Positions 1 through 6,225 of a stretch of 10,717 nucleotides of DNA are shown piece after piece. The stretch lies in NCBI GenBank assembly GCA_003661945.1, contig QMXC01000017.1, positions 1 to 10,717 on the forward strand. The letters run 5' to 3'. The stretch is from Candidatus Bathyarchaeota archaeon (lineage in GTDB: Archaea; Thermoproteota; Bathyarchaeia; Bathyarchaeales; UBA233). Positions within the stretch are counted from its first letter, which is position 1. Every line of letters starts with the position of its first letter. Position numbers and translations under genes: made by a program. The notes under the pieces were generated by a model that was not told the DNA's origin, did no database searches, and was given only the letters and a program-made list of their open reading frames with translations.

Positions 1-309
1 ATCACAGCCACAGAAGTGTTAACGCTTGACCCGAAAACAAAGGAAATACTAACCAGAGAAGTATTCCGCTGGAAACCTAGAAAAGACGAATTCAAAAAGC
101 TCAACCCAAGCTATGTCCTCCAAAGAAACATGGAGAAACTAAACCTAACAGAAGATGAACTCAAAAAGGAACTGCGGAAAAGAAGGATAGTTCTGGAATG
201 GATGGTGAAAAGCAACATCCGCCATTACACCGAAGTCGCAAAAGTCATCCGTGAATATTATGCTGACCCAGAACGCGTGTACAGGAAAGCTTGGATGAAC
301 CTTAAATGA
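1..309 (+). CDS. Type IV pilus/secretion ATPase (GspE/TadA/ArlI-like), C-terminal part
   Basis: This is the last 102 codons of a gene that begins before the window; the frame is open from base 1 and stops with TGA at 307-309. The segment starts I-T-A-T-E-V-L and continues D-P-K-T-K-E-I, then E-V-F-R-W-K-P, and later R-I-V-L-E-W-M-V and E-V-A-K-V-I-R-E-Y-Y. This is the usual tail of archaeal type II/IV secretion ATPases: the last strands of the RecA-like core followed by a helical C-terminal bundle. Walker motifs would lie upstream and are not visible. These cytoplasmic hexamers drive pilin assembly through the platform protein. The stop overlaps the next start as ATGA at 306-309, so translation is probably coupled to the platform genes. 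Family assignment rests on sequence pattern and on the neighbouring platform and pilin genes. It could serve an adhesion pilus or a secretion filament; an archaellum is less likely because no archaellum accessory genes are seen. Confidence 0.85.
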   Translation: MTATEVLTLDPKTKEILTREVFRWKPRKDEFKKLNPSYVLQRNMEKLNLTEDELKKELRKRRIVLEWMVKSNIRHYTEVAKVIREYYADPERVYRKAWMNLK

Positions 310-1310
310 AAAAGGAAAGAAGACAACGGAAAATTCGCGATAAAATGACGCAGATAGCTAGCCAAGTTGCTTCACCTTTCCGGGTGATGATAGGTCACGG
401 TGCCCAACGAAAAGAGGATAAAGAAAAAGCGAAATCGAATTCGTGGATGTTCGCTTACAGGCTTCTCGGAGAGAGACTCACGTTCTTTCTTCCGCTGTTC
501 AAGGATTTAGACAACAATATGCGGAAGGCGAAAATGCGGATAAGCTTCAAAGCTTATGTGAGCTTAACGGTTCTGGTCACATCTGTAGTGTTTGCCTCTG
601 CGCTTCTAACAACTTTCTTGCTTACGCTTCTAGTTTTTAGGCTTTCGCCTGTGATTTCAGTCATGCTTAGTGTAGGCATAAGCCTCTTCGCCTCAGCTGC
701 AACTACCATAGGGTTCTATGCCTATCCAGTTTACCGAGCTGACGCTTTGAAAAGGAAGCTCGACGATGAATTGCCGTTTACAACGGGCTACATGGCTATC
801 CTAGCAGCTACCGGAGTTCAACCAGACAGAATCTTCTACGCTTTGGCAGAATTAAAAACCTCGTTAGCTACTTCGATTGAGGCAAAAGAAATAGTTAGAA
901 ACATAAAGCTTTTCGGCTTCGATATGATATCTGCATTAGAAGAAGCATCGGAGAATACGCCTTCAAAACACTTTAAGGAACTTCTCGAAGGATTCATTTC
1001 AACAGTCCATTCCGGCGGCAACCTAGCGGGATATCTCCGTGAAAAATCCCGACAATATATGAGGCTTAAACGAATCAAACTGCGAAAGTTTTCAAACACG
1101 TTGTCCATGCTCTCCGAATTCTACGTAACCATGCTGATAGTTGGACCACTCCTATTCATAATTATGTTTTCCGTAATGGCGATGCTCGGCGGCAGCGACT
1201 TCGGACTTCTAAATCCGGCATTAATGCTAAACATCATAACCTACATCGCTATCCCTACGGGTTCGCTGGTGTTCCTCATAATACTAGACGCCATATCGCC
1301 AAAGTGGTAG
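306..1310 (+). CDS. Type IV pilus platform protein, GspF/TadB-C-like (first of two)
   Basis: The 334-residue membrane protein is the inner-membrane platform on which the ATPase acts. A basic, cytoplasmic N-terminus (1-80) is followed by two close hydrophobic segments (about 84-111 and 115-140). A T2SSF-type helical cytoplasmic domain follows (about 142-262) with the characteristic D-D-E-L-P-F run at 153-158, an A-A-T-G-V turn and F-I-S-T-V-H-S-G-G-N-L at 230-240. Two C-terminal membrane segments follow (about 271-294 and 306-329). It has one T2SSF unit; ArlJ/FlaJ and PilC carry two, whereas bacterial TadB and TadC carry one each. Together with the next gene it would supply the usual two units. 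The start overlaps the ATPase stop (ATGA), with a weak ribosome-binding-like GGATGA about 8 bases upstream. The family is confident; the pilus subtype is inferred. Confidence 0.88.
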   Translation: MKKERRQRKIRDKMTQIASQVASPFRVMIGHGAQRKEDKEKAKSNSWMFAYRLLGERLTFFLPLFKDLDNNMRKAKMRISFKAYVSLTVLVTSVVFASALLTTFLLTLLVFRLSPVISVMLSVGISLFASAATTIGFYAYPVYRADALKRKLDDELPFTTGYMAILAATGVQPDRIFYALAELKTSLATSIEAKEIVRNIKLFGFDMISALEEASENTPSKHFKELLEGFISTVHSGGNLAGYLREKSRQYMRLKRIKLRKFSNTLSMLSEFYVTMLIVGPLLFIIMFSVMAMLGGSDFGLLNPALMLNIITYIAIPTGSLVFLIILDAISPKW

Positions 1311-1313
1311 AAA

Positions 1314-2135
1314 ATGCTGAAAATAAGCAGAAAACAGAAGAAAATCGTTGAAACCGTTTCCGTTCTGGTAGGAATAGCCATAATTCTCGGTTCATGCCTC
1401 GTGTTTTGGGGTCATCCCTTCCTAGAGGACATCGTGGTTCTCACGTTCGCCTCGGTAATGATACCAATAATCATCGTGGAATACTTGGATTACAGATGGA
1501 GAAAAGCCGTAGACCAACACTTGCCAGACTTGTTCCGAAGCATAGTTCAAGCCCAACAGACCGGGATGACGTTGCCGCAAGCCATAGAGGAAGCTGCTAA
1601 GCGGAATTATGGACCGTTAACAGTTGAGCTTCAGAAAATGAACGCTCAGATTTCATGGGGCATATCCTTCGAAGAAGCGTTACGTTCGCTGGGTAGAAGA
1701 GTTAACACAGTTTTGATGCAGCGAACTGTTCCGCTAATCATCGAGGCAAGCCGCTCCGGTGGAAAAGTGGAAAAAGTTTTCGACCCTATGGGCAAGTTTA
1801 TTCAAACAACCCTATTGCTGGAAAAAGAGAGAAAAACGCAGGCACGCCCCTACTTGGCGATAATCTACGTGGCTTTCTACGTTTTCCTCTTCACAGTAGT
1901 ACTGCTTTTCAACTCCTTTTTCGTTCAAGCAAGCGAACTTCCACCTGCAATGGGTATGGTAACGCTGACACCGGAAGAAGCAAAAAGGGTGTTTTTCCAC
2001 ATGACAGCTATTCAAGCCTTCTTCGGCGGACTAATAGCTGGAAAGATGGGTGAAGGAAGCGTAAAGGCTGGGCTGAAACACTGCGTGGTTCTTTTGATAA
2101 CGGGGTATATCGCCCTGAAAATGTTTCTGGTATAG
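1314..2135 (+). CDS. Type IV pilus platform protein, GspF/TadC-like (second of two)
   Basis: The 273-residue membrane protein begins three bases after the stop of the first platform gene. Two hydrophobic segments (about 13-32 and 39-58) precede a cytoplasmic T2SSF domain (about 65-175). This contains L-P-D-L-F-R-S at 70-76, Q-Q-T-G-M-T-L-P-Q-A at 81-90 and E-A-S-R-S-G-G-K-V at 144-152, the typical second-unit signature. Membrane segments follow at about 180-200, 227-243 and 254-272. The last is preceded by a glycine-rich G-G-L-I-A-G-K-M-G-E-G stretch common in archaeal ArlJ/TadC relatives. It likely forms a heteromeric platform with the preceding protein, recruiting the ATPase at the membrane. 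Sequence similarity between the two is low and the lengths differ, so they are ancient rather than recent duplicates. The role is inferred from family and operon position. Confidence 0.88.
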   Translation: MLKISRKQKKIVETVSVLVGIAIILGSCLVFWGHPFLEDIVVLTFASVMIPIIIVEYLDYRWRKAVDQHLPDLFRSIVQAQQTGMTLPQAIEEAAKRNYGPLTVELQKMNAQISWGISFEEALRSLGRRVNTVLMQRTVPLIIEASRSGGKVEKVFDPMGKFIQTTLLLEKERKTQARPYLAIIYVAFYVFLFTVVLLFNSFFVQASELPPAMGMVTLTPEEAKRVFFHMTAIQAFFGGLIAGKMGEGSVKAGLKHCVVLLITGYIALKMFLV

Positions 2136-2140
2136 GAGGA
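2135..2140 (+). promoter_or_regulatory. Shine-Dalgarno site of the small pilin gene
   Basis: GGAGGA lies seven bases before the ATG at 2148 and overlaps the stop codon of the second platform gene. It is the strongest ribosome-binding site so far in the operon, consistent with pilin being needed in larger amounts than the machinery upstream. Confidence 0.7.
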
Positions 2141-2147
2141 AGCGGAA

Positions 2148-2567
2148 ATGAAGCTAAAAGCTTTTTTGAGGTTTTTCCGGGATAAACGGGCTGTAACGCC
2201 TGTTTTAAGCAACGTTTTGCTTATGGTCATCGCCGTTGGAGCCATGTCTGTAGCTGCTACAGCAGCTTACCTAATAAGCAACAATCTTCACGACACTATG
2301 GGCGAACGGCTAATAATAGAGGACTTATGGTTTAAACCAAGCGGAGAAATCAGCGTCTACCTTAGAAATACGGGTAAAGTTGACTTGGAAATTTCAGCGG
2401 TCTATGTTAACCACACTTTAGCCTCTTTCACTGAACTGGAACTACCTATAGGCAAAGGAGGATGGTTGAACATAACGTATAGCTGGACAGCGAACGCGTT
2501 GTATCACATAGACATAGTTAGTAGGAGGGGAACCCATGTTGGAGGGTATTACAAGGCTCCTTCATAG
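2148..2567 (+). CDS. Small archaeal type IV pilin-like protein
   Basis: The 139-residue protein has a class III signal peptide: a charged n-region ending R-D-K-R-A (11-15), then V-T-P-V-L-S-N-V and a hydrophobic helix to about residue 45. Cleavage by an archaeal prepilin peptidase (PibD/EppA type) is expected after Ala15, leaving the helix that packs into the filament core. The extracellular head (about 53-139) is short and beta-rich, with Y-L-R-N-T-G at 71-76 and E-I-S-A-V-Y-V-N at 81-88. Sequons N88-H-T and N108-I-T could be N-glycosylated. The R-A-V-[ST]-P-V start is typical of archaeal pilins with a DUF1628-like N-terminus. The gene follows the platform genes and overlaps the next pilin-like gene by 32 bases. 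It may be the major subunit or a minor pilin; the sequence does not decide this. Confidence 0.85.
   Translation: MKLKAFLRFFRDKRAVTPVLSNVLLMVIAVGAMSVAATAAYLISNNLHDTMGERLIIEDLWFKPSGEISVYLRNTGKVDLEISAVYVNHTLASFTELELPIGKGGWLNITYSWTANALYHIDIVSRRGTHVGGYYKAPS
2524..2530 (+). promoter_or_regulatory. Shine-Dalgarno site inside the small pilin gene
   Basis: GGAGGGG sits five bases before the ATG at 2536, inside the last codons of the small pilin gene. It supports 2536 as the real start of the large pilin-like protein despite the 32-base overlap, and predicts translation independent of the upstream stop. Confidence 0.65.
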
Positions 2568-3903
2568 GTTTAGACGTGACAAAAGAGCGGTAAGCAACGT
2601 GCTCGTCGTAGTGCTAAGCCTAGCCATACTCGTCGTAATCGTCTCCAGAGTGGTGCTGTGGAGCTACGAAATGAACAGACTTGACTGGGAAACAATGCAG
2701 GAACAAATCGAAATCTCAAACGTAACCAAAGCCACTCCCGAAGGATGGTACAACGCCGAATGGAACTATCGAGCGCCAATAGTTATCGACAACACCTTGA
2801 ACAGGAACCACTTAACGGATTTTCAAGTGTTGGTGGAAATGGACACGGCTTCGCTTATCACCTCGGGAAAGATGAGGGAAAACTGCGAAGACATAAGGTT
2901 CACCGACTCCGACGGCGTCACATTGATTAGCTACTGGATCGAGTCAGGCGTTAACTCCTCTAACACCCGAATATGGGTTAAGGTTCCCTCGATTCCAGCT
3001 AAGTCAAGGAAGACGATTTACGTATATTATGGAAACCCGGATGCTGCAAGTGAAAGTGACATGACGGAGGTTCTTGAGGAAAAGTACACGAAAATCGACG
3101 TACGATACAAATGGACTGCTAGAGTTTCAACCGTGGACGTGGCTAACGGGGATGACCGGGGGTCATGGCAGAACATTCCTTTCAGCTTTCCGTTTTGGAG
3201 AGAAATGAAGAACAGAATATATCTCTGTTCGAACGGCTTCGGACTGTTCGACCCGACTTCGCCGACGAACGACTATTCAAACAGCCTAAGCGAGTTGAGA
3301 AATAGGTGGATGATTGCGCCGTTTTGGGACGATTTAAGAACCGACGTGGCAGGGGGAATCGTTTCGAAGCCAGGCGTATACGTTGATTCTTATTCTGACC
3401 ATTTTGTGGTTACGTGGGAAGTAACGAGATACGGTGATTGGAGAGATTCGATCAAGTTTCAGGCGATACTTTACAGAAACGGTGATGTGAGAATTAACAT
3501 AGATGGCGCAACAAATTTCAATGATTTTTCTCCGACTTTGGGCATATCGAAAGGAGACAACGTTAACTATTGGGACATAACTTCGGAAAGAAAAACCTAT
3601 AAGTCATGGCTTTTCACGCTTCGTAAATATACTTATCCGGAGCCCAAGGTTTCAATTGGCGAAGAAGAAGTTTTAGACGCTGGTGTTCTCTTCGAATTCA
3701 GAAACACGGGTTCTTTGACTCTGCAGATAGTTTCGTTATGGATAAACAATTCAACGCGTCATGAACGGTATGATGTGAGCTTGTTCATCAACTCCGGGGA
3801 GAAAATATCCTATGTTCGAAGCGACATAGATTTGCCCGATAAGCCTTACACAGTGAAAGCTGTGACTGAAAGAGGAAATATAGCTGTGTATTCTGAAAAC
3901 TGA
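2536..3903 (+). CDS. Large pilin-like protein with DUF2341 and nidogen-like domains
   Basis: The 455-residue protein has the same class III signal as its neighbour: R-D-K-R-A at 14-18, then V-S-N-V-L-V-V-V and a helix to about residue 43, with cleavage expected after Ala18. Residues about 71-178 match DUF2341: W-Y-N-A-E-W-N-Y-R-A-P-I, then I-R-F-T-D-S-D-G and the hallmark Y-V-Y-Y-G-N-P-D-A at 162-170. Residues about 185-365 form a second beta-rich unit resembling nidogen-like extracellular domains, with I-A-P-F-W-D-D-L at 260-267, V-V-T-W-E-V at 291-296 and F-Q-A-I-L-Y-R-N-G-D-V at 308-318. The C-terminus (380-455) resembles the small pilin's head (F-E-F-R-N-T-G at 386-392, V-S-L-W-I-N at 399-404). 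Sequons occur at N62, N140, N404 and N405. It is probably a minor or tip pilin displaying a binding module, perhaps for carbohydrate or surfaces; that role is inferred. It is the last gene of the operon. Confidence 0.85.
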   Translation: MLEGITRLLHRFRRDKRAVSNVLVVVLSLAILVVIVSRVVLWSYEMNRLDWETMQEQIEISNVTKATPEGWYNAEWNYRAPIVIDNTLNRNHLTDFQVLVEMDTASLITSGKMRENCEDIRFTDSDGVTLISYWIESGVNSSNTRIWVKVPSIPAKSRKTIYVYYGNPDAASESDMTEVLEEKYTKIDVRYKWTARVSTVDVANGDDRGSWQNIPFSFPFWREMKNRIYLCSNGFGLFDPTSPTNDYSNSLSELRNRWMIAPFWDDLRTDVAGGIVSKPGVYVDSYSDHFVVTWEVTRYGDWRDSIKFQAILYRNGDVRINIDGATNFNDFSPTLGISKGDNVNYWDITSERKTYKSWLFTLRKYTYPEPKVSIGEEEVLDAGVLFEFRNTGSLTLQIVSLWINNSTRHERYDVSLFINSGEKISYVRSDIDLPDKPYTVKAVTERGNIAVYSEN

Positions 3904-3931
3904 AAGAAGCAGCGTGAAAAGGCTTCGGCGA

Positions 3932-3943
3932 CCGTTTTTATTG
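3932..3943 (+). terminator. Possible T-run terminator of the pilus operon
   Basis: A five-T run (3935-3939) follows the last pilin stop by 32 bases, in the short gap before the convergent gene. Archaeal termination often uses oligo-T alone. No convincing hairpin precedes it, and the run is short. Confidence 0.25.
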
Positions 3944-4936
3944 GTTCTTGGAGGTTCCACTGTTGAAAGATTCTTCGAGTGCTTTTATCGCTTGTTTCTG
4001 GCTTTTCGCTTCTATAAGGATAATGTTGTAGGAGACCGCCATTTTCTTACCTTTCTCGTTCATTTTTGGAACAGCGATTAGGTAAGATTTGTCAGGCGTC
4101 ACGTCGTATATTTTGGCGAACATAGCGATTACAGGCTGTTCCGAAACTTCGTCTTCTCGTGTTGTGGCTATGTCGATGACGCTTACTTCACGTCTTGTCT
4201 CGCCTTTAAAAGCAACTATGTTGAAAACATGTTCGGCTCCAGACCTTCCCTTCAAGACTCCGGGACTCTCTACTTTCAGACCTTTAGATTTTAGGAGCCT
4301 TATTATTGGAGCTACGAAAACCCAGTCGAGAGAGGCTTCTTTTCGCGCTTCTTCGGTTAGACGGTAGGCATAAACATCCTTGTAGTCAGCGTCTTCAAAC
4401 ATGAAGGTTAAGTGGCATTCACGGCAAAAATGTGTCGGAACGGGAATGTCGAAGCTTTTGCGGCAGTCGTTACACATACACCAGACTCCAGCTTTGCGGT
4501 AGTCCACGTCAGGCTTCACGAGTTCTTCGCCGCACCTCGGGCATACAAGCTTGTCGCCTTTTTTGAAGTCTTTTTCCATGCCTATGTAGCCGCATCGAAT
4601 ATGCTCCATGAGAGAGCTCTTTTCAATATTAAAAGACCGGCAGAAAGGACAGCAATACCGCATTGAAATGTTCGCCGAGCCACATTTCGGACAGTATATT
4701 ATCTTGTCGTAGAGTTCCCTTTCAAGAATACCCGCTGTGTGCAATTCGTTTAAAAATGTCTCCGCGTTCGAAGATTCGTCGAGAATTGATTCTAGAAGTG
4801 GATAGTGATATCCTATTTTCGGGTCATACTCGGGCTCAAGTCTCTCGATTTCCCCGCTGAGAAATTTGCTTAGAAAAATTTGAACCGCGCTTTTCTTGAA
4901 GAGCTCGGCGCGTTTTTCGTGAGGTTTCTTTGACAT
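3938..4936 (-). CDS. TackOD1-like multi-zinc-ribbon protein with C-terminal nuclease-fold-like domain
   Basis: The predicted protein has 332 residues from the ATG at 4936; an in-frame TTG at 4957 would add seven. After a helical N-terminus come clustered cysteine pairs (ATG numbering): C82-P-K-C85, C96-P-F-C99, C115, C132-P-R-C135, C155-N-D-C158 and C171-R-E-C174. With L-M-E-H-I-R-C-G-Y-I-G (109-119) and D-Y-R-K-A-G-V-W (145-152), this is the pattern I know from the TackOD1 (thaumarchaeal output domain 1) family: several zinc ribbons, biochemical role unknown. The C-terminal 120 residues (L-K-G-R-S-G-A-E-H-V-F-N, V-S-V-I-D-I, Y-L-I-A-V-P-K) look like a restriction-endonuclease-like fold, but clear acidic and E-x-K catalytic positions are missing. 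It is probably a cytoplasmic nucleic-acid- or protein-binding regulator. It converges on the pilus operon and diverges from the small zinc-ribbon gene, so it is its own unit. Start choice is uncertain. Confidence 0.7.
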   Translation of the reverse strand: MSKKPHEKRAELFKKSAVQIFLSKFLSGEIERLEPEYDPKIGYHYPLLESILDESSNAETFLNELHTAGILERELYDKIIYCPKCGSANISMRYCCPFCRSFNIEKSSLMEHIRCGYIGMEKDFKKGDKLVCPRCGEELVKPDVDYRKAGVWCMCNDCRKSFDIPVPTHFCRECHLTFMFEDADYKDVYAYRLTEEARKEASLDWVFVAPIIRLLKSKGLKVESPGVLKGRSGAEHVFNIVAFKGETRREVSVIDIATTREDEVSEQPVIAMFAKIYDVTPDKSYLIAVPKMNEKGKKMAVSYNIILIEAKSQKQAIKALEESFNSGTSKNQ

Positions 4937-4981
4937 GCGTATTCCCAGAGTCTCCAATTCAACTTAGACGGTAAATTTGGG

Positions 4982-4990
4982 TAATATTAA
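4982..4990 (-). promoter_or_regulatory. Possible TATA box for the TackOD1-like gene
   Basis: On the minus strand TTAATATTA lies about 50 bases before the ATG at 4936 and about 27 bases before position 4959. Transcription would therefore begin just before the alternative TTG start at 4957. That gives either a nearly leaderless TTG transcript or a roughly 23-base leader to the ATG. Confidence 0.35.
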
Positions 4991-5008
4991 CATACTCAAG
5001 ACTGTTAA
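4987..5008. repeat. Inverted repeat TTAACA-N10-TGTTAA in a divergent promoter region
   Basis: TTAACA (4987-4992) and TGTTAA (5003-5008) form a dyad with centres 16 bases apart. It abuts the putative TATA box of the leftward gene and lies 31 bases before that of the rightward gene. A second dyad, CATAC (4991-4995) and GTATG (5016-5020), overlaps it. The position suits an operator, but AT-rich hexamers pair by chance fairly easily. Confidence 0.25.
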
Positions 5009-5038
5009 GATTTTCGTATGTCACTTCGACTAGTAAGG

Positions 5039-5047
5039 TTTTTAAAA
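5039..5047 (+). promoter_or_regulatory. Probable TATA box for the 58-residue zinc-ribbon gene
   Basis: TTTTTAAAA is centred 42 bases before the ATG at 5085. Archaeal initiation about 26 bases downstream would fall near 5069, in a run of Gs, giving a leader of about 15 bases. No strong ribosome-binding site is seen in that leader. Confidence 0.5.
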
Positions 5048-5084
5048 CTTTGCATCTCGTTTTACTTGGGGACAGTGCAAGCTG

Positions 5085-5261
5085 ATGAAGCAAGGGTCTA
5101 AACGTGTGGTTAGGTGTCCAAAATGCGGTTTCGCCTTTGACGTAAGCTACGGCAGAGTTTTTGCCTGTTCCGGATGTCCATCTGCGGTTCACTGCGAATA
5201 CGCCAAATGCCCGAAATGTGGAAACGAGTTTCCCATACAACCAACGCCCACAAGAAAGTAA
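5085..5261 (+). CDS. Small zinc-ribbon protein, 58 residues
   Basis: A short reading frame runs from ATG at 5085 to TAA at 5259-5261. It encodes C11-P-K-C14-G, then F-D-V-S-Y-G-R (18-24), F-A-C28-S-G-C31-P, H-C37 and C42-P-K-C45-G-N-E-F-P. Seven cysteines and a histidine within 36 residues suggest two metal sites, most likely zinc. I recall similar small archaeal proteins with an F-D-[IV]-S-Y-G-R core but no assigned function. The ordered CxxC pairs, a plausible promoter and an intergenic position between two convincing genes argue it is real; the long opposite-strand frame covering it lacks any family features. It could be a zinc chaperone, a nucleic-acid-binding adaptor or an iron-sulfur protein. 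It ends 35 bases before the converging ACT-V4R gene. Confidence 0.75.
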   Translation: MKQGSKRVVRCPKCGFAFDVSYGRVFACSGCPSAVHCEYAKCPKCGNEFPIQPTPTRK

Positions 5262-5296
5262 ATCATAATTTTCGCGCAACGCTCAACACCTTTACA

Positions 5297-6118
5297 TTAA
5301 ATTTTCTTTTTAATTTCGAACCGGCAAACCTTGTCGCCTGCTGCTATGCATTTAGTTTCGATGGCTTCTACGGGTTTGTCGAAAAGCTGGCTCATGTATC
5401 CGGCGAAGAAGCCGCGGGTCCAGTGGCATGCCTTTCGGTTGGCGTTTTTCTTTAAAACAGCCTCGAAACATCCTTTCATTTCAACTTTGGCGAAGCATCG
5501 TTTTGGGTTGATTTTCCGCGATACAATAACGCCCCAGCCTATGGCTTTTGTGGCTTGTGCAAGCATCGTGGCTAACGTTTCGATTTCAGCTGAAACTTTT
5601 TTGGACAGAACTTCAGCGATGTATTTGCCGCTTTTTTTACCAGCGTTGTAGAATACAGCTTCGAACCCGGATGGGGTTAGGATGTTTTCGATTTCTTCCC
5701 AGAGGCTGCTGAAAAGCTCGATGGGCATCACTATGGCTCGAGAGTTTCCATGCAGAATAGGAAAGTGCATGGCGTCGTATAGCACTGGCGCGGGCTTTTC
5801 AATTTTCACTTCTGATACAACGTCTAAACGCTTTAACTCCTTTTCCAGCTGCTTAACACCTTTAGATGCTTTTGAGACTTCTATGAAAGCTGTCCAGTAC
5901 CCTTTTCCTTCGTGTTCAACTGCGTCAAAAAGGACGCTTGTTCGTATGTCTACATGCGCGTTTGCCAATACTTGGGCGACTTTGGCTACCGCGCCTTGGA
6001 CATTTTTGAGTAGGACGCGGATTTCATAAACTTCTTCGTTCGGCTTCGATTCTATCAAAGTGAAGGCACGTTTAGGATGGAAATAGGACAAACGAATCAT
6101 CTCGTTACGGGTAATCAT
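5297..6118 (-). CDS. ACT domain-V4R domain protein, probable small-molecule sensor
   Basis: The predicted protein has 273 residues. Residues about 30-106 look like an ACT domain (Y-E-I-R-V-L-L-K-N-V-Q-G-A-V-A-K-V-A, then a V-D-I-R-T-S strand), a fold that binds amino acids or similar ligands. Residues about 125-270 match a V4R (4-vinyl reductase-type) domain: F-Y-N-A-G at 156-160, a helix-rich middle, then R-G-F-F-A-G-Y at 235-241 and E-T-K-C-I-A-A-G-D-K-V-C-R-F-E-I at 254-269. Five cysteines (208, 217, 231, 257, 265) fall in that half and may bind metal. V4R domains are known as ligand-binding modules in bacteriochlorophyll-biosynthesis proteins and in regulators. No DNA-binding or catalytic domain is present, so it probably acts through a partner. 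It stands alone: convergent with the small zinc-ribbon gene, divergent from the membrane protein gene. A second ATG at 6100 is possible; a weak TATA-like TTTATGTA near 6132-6139 would fit it better. Confidence 0.78.
   Translation of the reverse strand: MITRNEMIRLSYFHPKRAFTLIESKPNEEVYEIRVLLKNVQGAVAKVAQVLANAHVDIRTSVLFDAVEHEGKGYWTAFIEVSKASKGVKQLEKELKRLDVVSEVKIEKPAPVLYDAMHFPILHGNSRAIVMPIELFSSLWEEIENILTPSGFEAVFYNAGKKSGKYIAEVLSKKVSAEIETLATMLAQATKAIGWGVIVSRKINPKRCFAKVEMKGCFEAVLKKNANRKACHWTRGFFAGYMSQLFDKPVEAIETKCIAAGDKVCRFEIKKKI
5302..5316 (+). terminator. Possible T-rich terminator for the small zinc-ribbon gene
   Basis: TTTTCTTTTT (5302-5311) lies 41 bases after the stop of the small gene on the same strand, overlapping the lysine codons at the end of the converging gene. 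Its T-richness partly reflects that lysine-rich tail, so termination is only a possibility. Confidence 0.25.
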
Positions 6119-6183
6119 CTGAATGTACGAGTTACATAAAGAATTTAGGAAGAGATAATCTGAAGTTTCGATACTGTTTCTTA

Positions 6184-6190
6184 TTTATAT
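6184..6190 (+). promoter_or_regulatory. Probable TATA box for the membrane protein gene
   Basis: TTTATAT is centred 39 bases before the ATG at 6226, predicting a start of transcription near 6213 and a leader of about 12 bases. It overlaps a short dyad, ATATG (6187-6191) and CATAT (6200-6204), whose meaning is unclear. Confidence 0.5.
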
Positions 6191-6225
6191 GGGAAGATTC
6201 ATATTTCTCTAACGCGTTTTAGACT

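Noticed and set aside
540..557. Near-perfect palindrome ATAAGCTT-CA-AAGCTTAT
   Set aside because: It lies inside the first platform gene and encodes ordinary residues; the two-base spacer is too short for a hairpin loop, and no partner copy is seen elsewhere.
1..3903. Archaellum (motility) operon
   Set aside because: The platform is split into two one-unit proteins, no ArlF/ArlG/ArlH-like genes are present, and the last gene carries a DUF2341 module, which fits an adhesion pilus better.
4959..5279. 106-codon open frame on the minus strand
   Set aside because: It covers the divergent promoter region and the small zinc-ribbon gene in antisense, has no family motifs, and is less convincing than the cysteine-patterned plus-strand frame.
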